A stretch of 10,785 bases of DNA, taken from contig CAJOQZ010000254.1 in assembly GCA_905236585.1 (NCBI GenBank), positions 1 through 10,785 of the forward strand. Reading direction: 5' to 3'. Positions 1 through 6,773 of this stretch are shown piece after piece. The position numbers and the translations under genes were made by a program. Below the pieces are notes generated by a model. It searched no databases. It worked only from the letters and a program-made list of their open reading frames with translations, and was not told the origin of the DNA. Within the stretch, counting starts at the first letter, position 1, and each line of letters opens with the position of its first letter. Source of the stretch: an uncultured Lachnospiraceae bacterium (GTDB taxonomy: Bacteria; Bacillota; Clostridia; Lachnospirales; Lachnospiraceae).

Positions 1-435
1 TACTCTACGCAGGGTGTGACGGAGGAGCGCATAAAGGAAGTGGTAGAGGATGTCGGCCTCGATTACTTTGTGCGCACCCTGCCGAACGGTCTGGATACCG
101 TTCTCGGCGCGCAAACGGAGGTTTCCGCAGGGCAGAAGCAGCTTCTTACGATTGCGCGGGCAATGATCCGCAATCCGGTCGTGCTGATTCTTGACGAGGC
201 AACCTCATCCATCGATACCCGCCTCGAAAAGATTATCCAGCGGGCAATCGACAAACTGACGGAGGGGAGGACCTCCTTTGTGATCGCGCACCGGCTTTCG
301 ACGATACGGGATGCCGATGTGATCTTCGTCATGAAGGACGGCGATGTGGTCGAAACGGGAAAGCATGACGAACTGTTGGCACAGGGCGGGTTGTATGCTC
401 AGCTTTATAACAGCCAGTTTGACGAGGGGGAATAA
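1..435 (+). CDS. ABC exporter ATP-binding domain, C-terminal part (5' truncated by window)
   Basis: This is the last 144 residues of an ABC-type exporter, a fused membrane and ATPase half-transporter that pumps a substrate out of the cell using ATP. The frame is open from base 1, so the GTG at 16 is internal and not a start. Visible ATPase elements, in order, are the signature motif (VSAGQKQLL, a variant of LSGGQ), Walker B with catalytic Glu (VVLILDEATSS), the D-loop (SSID) and the H-loop (IAHRLSTI), followed by the usual short tail. Walker A and the membrane domain lie upstream of the window. The stretch before the signature (RTLPNGLDTVLG) is typical of multidrug or lipid exporters of the MsbA/LmrA type. 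The substrate cannot be told from this fragment. Its stop codon touches the start of the debranching enzyme, so the two genes are co-transcribed. Confidence 0.93.
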   Translation, partial: YSTQGVTEERIKEVVEDVGLDYFVRTLPNGLDTVLGAQTEVSAGQKQLLTIARAMIRNPVVLILDEATSSIDTRLEKIIQRAIDKLTEGRTSFVIAHRLSTIRDADVIFVMKDGDVVETGKHDELLAQGGLYAQLYNSQFDEGE

Positions 436-2529
436 ATGATTCGAAGCGACGTTTTCCCGACGCATGAGATAAACGGGGTTCCTTACCGGATCGGACATGT
501 GCTGCCGTTCGGCGCGACGATGTACGGAGCCGTCATCAATTTTAGTATTTTTTCCAAGGAAGCGACCGGCTGCACCCTGCTTTTGTATCATAAAGGCGAG
601 CGCGAGCCGTATCTGGAGATTCCGTTTCCTGAGGAATTTAAGACCGGCAACGTCTATTCGATGATGGTTTACGGTTTGAATTTCGAGGAACTCGAATACG
701 GCTATCGGATGGACGGCGAATATGACCGCGAAAAAGGTCTGCTGTTTGATAAGAATATCCCGCTTTTGGACCCGTATGCGAAGATGGTCTCGGGGCGGAC
801 GACATGGGGCGAGGAGCCGGACTGGGATGCTCCGTTCCCGCTGCGGGGACAGGTCATTATGGAGGATTACGACTGGGAAGGGGACGTCCCCCTTCGCATC
901 CCGCAAAAGGATCTCGTCATCTATGAGATGCATGTGCGCAGTTTCACGAGGGATTTATCGAGCGGCGTCAAGCGCAAGGGCACCTATGCGGGGCTTTGCG
1001 AAAAGATTCCGTATTTGAAGGAACTCGGCGTCAACTGCGTGGAACTTTTGCCGATCTTTGAGTTTGACGAATTTGAAAATTCCCGCGTCGTTGACGGGAA
1101 GCGGCTGTATAATTACTGGGGCTATTCCACCGTGAATTTCTTCGCGCCGAAGGCAGGCTATGCCGAAACCGGCGAACTGGGGATGGTGGCGGATGAGTTG
1201 AAGCATACGATCAAGACCTTTCACGAGAACGGGATCGAAGTGATCTTAGACGTCGTTTTCAACCATACGGCGGAGGGCAATGAGAACGGACCGACGATCT
1301 CTTACCGGGGGATCGACAATCGCACCTACTATCTGCTGACGCCGGACGGGTGGTACTATAATTTCAGCGGCTGCGGCAACACGATGAACTGCAACAATTC
1401 CGTCGTCAGAGGATGTATTTTGGACTGTCTGCGCTACTGGGTGTCGGCATACCATATTGACGGCTTCCGTTTTGACCTTGCCTCAATCTTAACAAGGGAC
1501 GAGAACGGCACCCCGATGATGTCGCCGCCGCTTTTGGAGACGCTTGCGCATGACGCGATCTTAGGCAGCACCAAACTGATCGCCGAGGCGTGGGATGCGG
1601 GCGGCTTATATCAGGTCGGCAGTTTTCCGTCATGGAAGCGGTGGTCGGAATGGAACGGCAAATACCGCGACTGTCTGCGGAAGTTCATTAAGGGCGAGGG
1701 AGAATGCGCACCGGAGTTATATGCGCGGATCGAGGGGTCGCCGGATATGTACGGGGACAGGGGGCCGTTTGTGTCCATCAATTTTGTCACCTGCCATGAC
1801 GGTTTTTCGATGTATGATCTGGTATCCTATAATGACAAGCACAATGAGGCGAACGGCGAGGACAACCGCGATGGGGCGAACGACAACAACAGTTGGAACT
1901 GCGGCGCGGAAGGAGAGACGGCGGATGATAATATCAACGCCCTTCGTCTGCGCCAGATGAGGAATATGCTTACCATCCTGCTGACAAGCAGGGGCGTGCC
2001 GATGCTTTTATCCGGCGATGAATTTGCGAATACGCAGTTCGGCAACAACAACGCCTACTGCCAGGATAACGAGATTTCATGGCTGGATTGGAGCCGGTTG
2101 GAAAAATACAAAGAACTATATACGGTAACGAAAAATCTGCTTGCGCTGAGAGCGGCGCATCCCGTGATGCGGGCGGCGCATTTTGATACCGCCGTAAACG
2201 GCACCGGCTACCCGGAACTGTCGTTTCACGGGCTAACGCCGTGGGAGATAGACCGGAGCGCTCCGACGCTGTGCTTTGCCTATCTGTATGCCCAGGATCA
2301 TGCGAAGTACCATACGAAAGGCGACGCGTTTATCTATGTGGCGGTCAACGCCCATTGGGAGGAGCATTGCTTTACGCTTCCGGTAATGCCGGAGGGGTAC
2401 GTATGGCATATGTCGGCGGAGGCTTACGGCGCGTCCTTTGCGCCGGGAGAAGAGCCGGCGTGTAAGGAGCAAAAGCGGCTTACGCTCGGACCGCGGACGA
2501 CGGCGGTACTGGTCGCGAAGAAGAAGTAA
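436..2529 (+). CDS. glgX: Glycogen debranching enzyme, GlgX/isoamylase type (GH13)
   Basis: A 697-residue glycoside hydrolase of family 13 that cleaves alpha-1,6 branch linkages in glycogen or limit dextrins in the cytoplasm; no signal peptide is seen. The N-terminal part (about residues 15-125) fits a CBM48-like beta-sandwich, followed by the catalytic barrel. The four GH13 regions are intact: DVVFNH (272-277), GFRFDLA (343-349, nucleophile Asp347), LIAEAWD (381-387, acid/base Glu384) and VTCHDG (451-456, stabiliser Asp455). SGDEFANTQFGNNNAYCQDN (526-545) is characteristic of the isoamylase/GlgX branch. A C-terminal beta domain ends the protein. The ATG at 436 directly follows the exporter's TAA. 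GAGGGGG at 424-430 inside the exporter's last codons serves as ribosome site, implying translational coupling. Substrate preference (GlgX versus broader isoamylase) is inferred from family resemblance. Confidence 0.92.
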   Translation: MIRSDVFPTHEINGVPYRIGHVLPFGATMYGAVINFSIFSKEATGCTLLLYHKGEREPYLEIPFPEEFKTGNVYSMMVYGLNFEELEYGYRMDGEYDREKGLLFDKNIPLLDPYAKMVSGRTTWGEEPDWDAPFPLRGQVIMEDYDWEGDVPLRIPQKDLVIYEMHVRSFTRDLSSGVKRKGTYAGLCEKIPYLKELGVNCVELLPIFEFDEFENSRVVDGKRLYNYWGYSTVNFFAPKAGYAETGELGMVADELKHTIKTFHENGIEVILDVVFNHTAEGNENGPTISYRGIDNRTYYLLTPDGWYYNFSGCGNTMNCNNSVVRGCILDCLRYWVSAYHIDGFRFDLASILTRDENGTPMMSPPLLETLAHDAILGSTKLIAEAWDAGGLYQVGSFPSWKRWSEWNGKYRDCLRKFIKGEGECAPELYARIEGSPDMYGDRGPFVSINFVTCHDGFSMYDLVSYNDKHNEANGEDNRDGANDNNSWNCGAEGETADDNINALRLRQMRNMLTILLTSRGVPMLLSGDEFANTQFGNNNAYCQDNEISWLDWSRLEKYKELYTVTKNLLALRAAHPVMRAAHFDTAVNGTGYPELSFHGLTPWEIDRSAPTLCFAYLYAQDHAKYHTKGDAFIYVAVNAHWEEHCFTLPVMPEGYVWHMSAEAYGASFAPGEEPACKEQKRLTLGPRTTAVLVAKKK

Positions 2530-2555
2530 GGGCGCCGTAAGGAAGCAAACGGAAG

Positions 2556-4541
2556 ATGGATTTTAAGAAAAATCAACTGGATATCAGACAGCTTATCACG
2601 AACAGGGAGCGATCCATCGCCACCACATTACAGTGGAATATGGTGATCGATGTCGTGCTGTTTCTGATTATCATTTTCATTATAAGGTGTGTAATTGAAA
2701 CAAATCAGGCAAAGGCGCAGGTGGAGCGTACGCTTTCCAATGCACTGGACAATGTCGATGAAACAATAAGCGCTATGTCAGGTTATGTTTTGTATGCCAA
2801 TGAGGCAGACATCCTCCTTTCCGCCGGGAAAGAAGATGGGATTCCATTGTATGATGTGAAGGAGGGGGACATTGCGGATATCGACTCGGACGGTGTGATT
2901 GGTACGGCGGATATCAATGCATATCTGAATCAGTGCGCTGAATTTTGGTTTTATGATGAATTAAATATCATCGATCCGGAGGGTGTGATCCGCTATTCCT
3001 CTGACGATTCTTTTGTCAACTTTGACATGCATTCCGATGCGGCGAAAGAAAATTTTTTCCGTATAACAACGGAAAAAGGCTCCTATAGCGAACCGATGCC
3101 CGTGAATGCTCCAGACGGCGCAACATCACGCGTATATGCCGCTATGGTATTCGACCGGGACTGCTTTTTTGGGAAAAAAGGGAGCGTACTGGAGATTGGC
3201 GTTGCTTCGGAAAAAATATTTAATTTGCGGATGGATTATGCGAGTCTCTATGCACAAAATGTATCGGTCGGCACGAACGGAAATTTTTTGGTATTTGAAA
3301 ATGAGCCAAACAGATCCGGAAACTATCGTCTCGTTGGGGAAAAAGGAATGATCGCCTACCAGACGCTGGGCGGGCGGAACGATGAAAGAGAACTATCGTT
3401 TCCGCTGGAAGAGAACGACGCCTATAAGATGTTTGAATATTCGTATGACGGCGAAGCGTGTTACTGTATGTATGCGCGGGACGAAATGTTTTTTTATGCC
3501 GCGCTGATTCCGGTCTCAGAGATTATGAATCAGCGAAATGAAGATTTGTGGCAGGTTGGAATTATCCTTGTTTTAGCCTCAATCTTTATGGGCTGGCTGT
3601 TGAATAGGATGTTAAAAAAGACGATCGTCCAGCCGCTTTCGCAGATCAGCCGGACGCTCGACGCCATCAGCGAGGGTGACCTTGAGACGCGGGTGGATGT
3701 GAAGAATAATTTGGAATTTGCGATGATTTCCGACGACATCAACATCCTTGTGCTGACATTAAAGCGTCATATCCGGGCTGCGACGGAGCGCGTCGAACGG
3801 GAACTTGCTCTGGCAAAAACCATACAGCATTCCGTCGTGCCCCATGTGTTTCCGGCGTATCCTGAGCGGAAGGAATTTGAAATCTTTGGCTCTATGGAGA
3901 CGGCAAAGGAAGTCGGCGGAGATTTTTACGATTTTTATTTTATTGACGACGATCATTTTGCGATGGTGATGGCGGATGTCTCCGACAAGGGGATCCCGGC
4001 GGCGATGTTTATGATCCGGGCAAAGGCGGCGATTAAAAACCGCGCGAAAAAGGGCGGCACGCCCGCGCAGATCCTCTATGATGTGAATAATAGCCTATGT
4101 AAGCATAACGACGCGAAACTGTTCGTTACGGTATGGCTTGCCATAGTGGAACTGTCTACCGGCAAAGTGCTCGAGGCGAATGCGGGGCATGAGCATCCGG
4201 CGCTTTGTCGGGACGGGGAGTACCGGCTGGTAAAGTATCCGCATTCCCCGCCGCTTTCCACATTGCCAGGGCTGCCGTTTAACGACAGGGAGTTTACCCT
4301 GCAGCCGGGGGATAAGATTTTTGTCTATACGGACGGCGTGACGGACGCCGAAAATTCGTCGGACGAACGCTTTGGGGAGGCTGGTCTTACGAATGTTCTT
4401 AAGACGGCGGAAGAATATGACAGCGAGGCCACCGTGAATGCGGTGCGTGATGCGATAAAAACATACGCTTCGGGGAAGGCGCAGTTTGACGATATTACGA
4501 TGCTGGCGTTTACCTATTTTGGAAAAATGCAGGATGCGTAA
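2556..4541 (+). CDS. Membrane-anchored dCache-HAMP-SpoIIE (PP2C-type) serine phosphatase
   Basis: A 661-residue sensor phosphatase of the RsbU/SpoIIE class, expected to dephosphorylate a phospho-serine on a STAS-domain protein in response to an external signal. Layout: a cytoplasmic start, membrane segment 1 (about 30-48), an extracellular dCache-like sensor (about 50-320, with IIDPEGVIRYSS at 138-149), membrane segment 2 (about 333-351), HAMP (about 352-405), a short helical linker, and the phosphatase domain (about 440-655). Metal-binding motifs are intact: VGGDFYDF (453-460), MADVSDKGIPAA (472-483), YTDGVTDAEN (591-600) and DDIT (645-648). The sensor holds an EF-hand-like loop at residues 108-119. 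The start follows a GGAAG site (2541-2545), 26 bases after glgX. The next gene carries a STAS domain and is the obvious candidate target. No RsbW-type kinase lies in the window. The sensed ligand is unknown. Confidence 0.92.
   Translation: MDFKKNQLDIRQLITNRERSIATTLQWNMVIDVVLFLIIIFIIRCVIETNQAKAQVERTLSNALDNVDETISAMSGYVLYANEADILLSAGKEDGIPLYDVKEGDIADIDSDGVIGTADINAYLNQCAEFWFYDELNIIDPEGVIRYSSDDSFVNFDMHSDAAKENFFRITTEKGSYSEPMPVNAPDGATSRVYAAMVFDRDCFFGKKGSVLEIGVASEKIFNLRMDYASLYAQNVSVGTNGNFLVFENEPNRSGNYRLVGEKGMIAYQTLGGRNDERELSFPLEENDAYKMFEYSYDGEACYCMYARDEMFFYAALIPVSEIMNQRNEDLWQVGIILVLASIFMGWLLNRMLKKTIVQPLSQISRTLDAISEGDLETRVDVKNNLEFAMISDDINILVLTLKRHIRAATERVERELALAKTIQHSVVPHVFPAYPERKEFEIFGSMETAKEVGGDFYDFYFIDDDHFAMVMADVSDKGIPAAMFMIRAKAAIKNRAKKGGTPAQILYDVNNSLCKHNDAKLFVTVWLAIVELSTGKVLEANAGHEHPALCRDGEYRLVKYPHSPPLSTLPGLPFNDREFTLQPGDKIFVYTDGVTDAENSSDERFGEAGLTNVLKTAEEYDSEATVNAVRDAIKTYASGKAQFDDITMLAFTYFGKMQDA
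2877..2912 (+). other. EF-hand/dockerin-like Ca2+ loop within the phosphatase sensor domain
   Basis: These codons give DIDSDGVIGTAD (residues 108-119), matching the 12-position calcium loop: Asp at 1, 3, 5 and 12, Gly at 6 and Ile at 8. The downstream INAYLNQC resembles the helix that follows a dockerin or EF-hand loop. Only one loop is present, whereas dockerins and most EF-hands come in pairs. It sits on the predicted outside of the membrane, just before the core strand of the dCache fold. Calcium binding is inferred from the motif. Confidence 0.6.
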
Positions 4542-4564
4542 AAATATAGATCATGAAGAAAAGT

Positions 4565-4589
4565 AACTGTTTTGCTTTTTCGAACAGTT
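4565..4589 (+). repeat. Small inverted repeat (RNA hairpin) between phosphatase and STAS-ligase genes
   Basis: AACTGTT (4565-4571) and AACAGTT (4583-4589) are perfect complements around an 11-base loop. No T-run follows; the next bases are GCGCCG and then an A-rich stretch leading to the ribosome site. It is therefore not a convincing terminator. It could be a weak processing or stability element in the operon mRNA, or chance. Confidence 0.4.
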
Positions 4590-4610
4590 GCGCCGAAAAT
4601 CAAAAAAAAC

Positions 4611-4616
4611 AGGAGG
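4611..4616 (+). promoter_or_regulatory. Shine-Dalgarno site that fixes the STAS-ligase start
   Basis: A perfect AGGAGG lies 9 bases before the ATG at 4626. It rules out the longer in-frame reading from a TTG at 4572. That reading would add 18 basic residues ahead of the STAS fold and has no ribosome site. Confidence 0.85.
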
Positions 4617-4625
4617 AAAAGGATT

Positions 4626-6503
4626 ATGATAATTAAGGAACTGACGGACGGGGCGGGACGCGTGCTTGACATTTCGGGCAGTATCGATACGAATACGGCG
4701 CCGATCCTGAGGGAGAAGATCGCGAAGATTCCGGATGATACGTCTAAGGTTGTGCTGGATTTTAGGGATGTGGAATATATTTCCTCTGCGGGACTGCGGG
4801 AACTTTTAATTTGCCGTCAGCGTTTCGACGGGGATCGGATGCAGATTTTGAATGTATCGCCGGATATCTATGATATTTTTAAGACCACGGGTTTCCATAC
4901 CATGATCCCGATGGAGGTCACCTACGACGAGGTGGCGACTTACGTGCATTTGTCATTTAAGGAGTTCCTGCAAAAGAAAGTGCAGAATACGCCTGATGCG
5001 GTGGCGGTCGTTGACTGGCGGGGAGCGTTTACATGGCACGATGTGGATGTCTATTCCCATATTATTGCGAACGGACTTGAAGCGAAGGGCGTTACCAAGG
5101 GCACGCATGTCGCCATCTGCGGCAGCAATTCGGTGAACTGGGTGCTGACGTTTTTTGCGATCCAGAAACTTGGGGCGATGGCGCAGTTATTGAACTTTAA
5201 CATGAACGCGGCGGAGATCGCGAGGGTGGCGAACATCGGCGATATCACGCATCTTTGCTACGGGCAGATGCCGATGATGGAGGATGAGGAAGCGTTTCTC
5301 GATGAACTGCGCGAGGCGGACTGCCCGCTCGAAGAGTTTATCTCCATAAGAAATGACCGTCAGGATATCCGTGAGAGGCGCAATGAATATAAGTCGATCA
5401 AGGATAAGACATGGACGGCGGTACGGGAGGATGACCCCTGCGTCATGATATTTACCTCCGGCTCGACGGGGACGCCGAAGGGCGTACTGTTGTCCGCGTA
5501 TAATATCTTAAACGCGGCGAATACGAACTACAAAGATCAGACCTTAACTGACAACGACAAGACCTGTCTGATCCTGCCGCTGTTTCATATCTTCGGCTTG
5601 GTCGCGGGGCTTTTTGCCAATGCGATGGCGGGTTCGATGATCTTTTTCCCGGACGATCTGCGGACGGATACGCTTTTGGAACTGATCAGCAGGGAAAAAT
5701 GCACGATCTTCCATTCGGTGCCGACCATGCTGATCGCACTGATGAACAACAAGGGATTTACGCCGGAGAAGTTATCGTCCATCCGATGCACGATCATTTC
5801 CGGCGCGGCGGCGACGGAAGCGCAGATCAAGATGTTTAAGGATAATCTGCCCAACGACCGTTTCATGTCGTCCTACGGACTGTCCGAAATGGCGCCGGTC
5901 TCGATTACGAAGTACGGCGATACGGACGACCATCTGCTGCACACCGTCGGCAAACCGGTGGAGAATATTGAGATCAAGATCCGCGATACGGCGACGGGGG
6001 CGGACTGCCCGAGCGGGGTATCGGGAGAGGTTTTAGTGCAGGGCTTCAACCAGATGACCGGCTATTACAAGGTGGATCTCGACAAGCAGTCCATTGACAT
6101 CGAAGGGTGGCTTCATACCGGCGATCTTGGATTTATTGACGAGGAAGGCTATCTGCATCTTTCCGGCAGATTGAAGGAACTTATCATCCGCGGCGGGGAG
6201 AACATTATGCCCGGCGAGGTCGAGTCGGCAATCTCTGAACTCGACATCATTGACAACGTAAAGGTCATCGGCGTGCCAAGCGATTTCTTCGGCGAGGAAG
6301 TCGGCGCATGCATCAAACTGAAGGACGGCGCGGCTTGGGATGAGGGCGCGGTAAAACAGGCGCTTTCCAAATCCTTAGCGAAGTTCAAAATACCGGCGTA
6401 CTATGTCATATATGACGAGTTTCCGATGCTCGGCACCGGCAAGATCGACGGCGTGACCTTAAAAGCGGACGCGTTGAAGAAGATCGCGGAGAGGAAGGAT
6501 TGA
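4626..6503 (+). CDS. STAS domain fused to an acyl-CoA synthetase-like AMP-forming ligase
   Basis: A 625-residue cytoplasmic two-domain protein. Residues 1 to about 98 form a STAS domain of the anti-sigma-factor-antagonist type. DVEYISSAGLREL (48-60) matches the SpoIIAA/RsbV phosphorylation loop, with Ser54 at the phospho-acceptor position. After a short linker, about residues 110-625 form a full-length ANL-superfamily adenylating enzyme. It has the P-loop-like FTSGSTGTPKG (276-286), YGLSEM (417-422), HTGDLGF (497-503), the hinge region KELIIRGGENI (517-527) and the C-terminal catalytic lysine in GTGKIDG (603-609, Lys606). It resembles fatty acyl-CoA or O-succinylbenzoyl-CoA ligases; substrate and acceptor (CoA or a carrier protein) are unknown. 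It lies 84 bases after the SpoIIE-type phosphatase gene on the same strand. The inference is that the phosphatase acts on Ser54 and so controls the ligase or a bound partner. Confidence 0.9.
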   Translation: MIIKELTDGAGRVLDISGSIDTNTAPILREKIAKIPDDTSKVVLDFRDVEYISSAGLRELLICRQRFDGDRMQILNVSPDIYDIFKTTGFHTMIPMEVTYDEVATYVHLSFKEFLQKKVQNTPDAVAVVDWRGAFTWHDVDVYSHIIANGLEAKGVTKGTHVAICGSNSVNWVLTFFAIQKLGAMAQLLNFNMNAAEIARVANIGDITHLCYGQMPMMEDEEAFLDELREADCPLEEFISIRNDRQDIRERRNEYKSIKDKTWTAVREDDPCVMIFTSGSTGTPKGVLLSAYNILNAANTNYKDQTLTDNDKTCLILPLFHIFGLVAGLFANAMAGSMIFFPDDLRTDTLLELISREKCTIFHSVPTMLIALMNNKGFTPEKLSSIRCTIISGAAATEAQIKMFKDNLPNDRFMSSYGLSEMAPVSITKYGDTDDHLLHTVGKPVENIEIKIRDTATGADCPSGVSGEVLVQGFNQMTGYYKVDLDKQSIDIEGWLHTGDLGFIDEEGYLHLSGRLKELIIRGGENIMPGEVESAISELDIIDNVKVIGVPSDFFGEEVGACIKLKDGAAWDEGAVKQALSKSLAKFKIPAYYVIYDEFPMLGTGKIDGVTLKADALKKIAERKD

Positions 6504-6540
6504 AAAGATGAGAAACCAATTCACGCTATAATAATGGTGT

Positions 6541-6594
6541 GAGGACAGGACCGGCATTGGAATGTGCGGGACACCGTCCTCGTGTTTTTGTTTT
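6541..6594 (+). terminator. Rho-independent terminator of the exporter-glgX-phosphatase-ligase unit
   Basis: GAGGAC (6541-6546) pairs with GTCCTC (6576-6581). A second, bulged stem (CCGGCAT with ATGTGCGG) can form inside the loop. The T-rich GTGTTTTTGTTTT tail follows at 6582-6594. It sits 37 bases after the ligase stop codon. Other pairings overlap it: CATTGGAA 6555-6562 with TTCCAATG 6593-6600, and GTGTTTT 6582-6588 with AAAACAC 6604-6610. Confidence 0.7.
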
Positions 6595-6661
6595 CCAATG
6601 TGCAAAACACAGAAATTGAAAAGGGTATTGAGAGCGGATTGCAGTATGCAAATGAGATTTG

Positions 6662-6707
6662 TTTTTGCTCCATAACTCGCAAAAAAATAGAGTTAGGGAG
6701 CAAAAAT
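6662..6707 (+). repeat. Left boundary palindrome of the ATPase cassette
   Basis: A near-perfect inverted repeat. The left arm 6662-6678 (TTTTTGCTCCATAACTC) pairs with the right arm 6690-6706 (GAGTTAGGGAGCAAAAA) at 16 of 17 positions, around an 11-base A-rich loop. The single mismatch is A6672 against G6696. It aligns without gaps over 46 bases with the palindrome at 8216-8261, sharing GCTCC-TAACT on the left and GGAGCAAAAAT on the right. It lies just upstream of the ATPase promoter. A transcription terminator role alone is unlikely because the two copies bracket a single gene. Confidence 0.8.
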
Positions 6708-6710
6708 GTC

Positions 6711-6739
6711 TTGAAGGTTTATCTCTGAATATGTATACT
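6711..6739 (+). promoter_or_regulatory. Sigma-A type promoter of the ATPase gene
   Basis: TTGAAG (6711-6716) and TATACT (6734-6739) are separated by exactly 17 bases, a close match to the vegetative consensus. It begins a few bases after the left palindrome. Transcription would start near 6746, leaving a leader of about 28 bases before the ATG at 6774. Confidence 0.65.
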
Positions 6740-6773
6740 TTTCTCATAAAACATGTTTTGAGGTGACCGACAG

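Noticed and set aside
205..933. Long minus-strand open frame (242 codons) across the exporter end and glgX
   Set aside because: It lies opposite two well-supported genes, resembles no family and has no recognisable ribosome site. It reflects the codon bias of the plus-strand genes.
4572..4625. Longer start (TTG) for the STAS-ligase protein
   Set aside because: It would add a basic leader outside the STAS fold, with no ribosome site. The ATG at 4626 has a perfect AGGAGG.
4553..4636. 27-codon open frame that could be a leader peptide before the STAS-ligase gene
   Set aside because: No ribosome site precedes its ATG, and it overlaps the real start of the ligase gene in another frame.
6500..6532. 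Promoter-like TTGAAA and TATAAT just after the ligase gene
   Set aside because: The spacing is 21 bases, too long for a normal sigma-A promoter, and it would lead straight into the terminator.
6521..6747. Small minus-strand open frames (60 and 73 codons) between the ligase and ATPase genes
   Set aside because: They cross the terminator hairpin and left palindrome and have no family resemblance or ribosome site.
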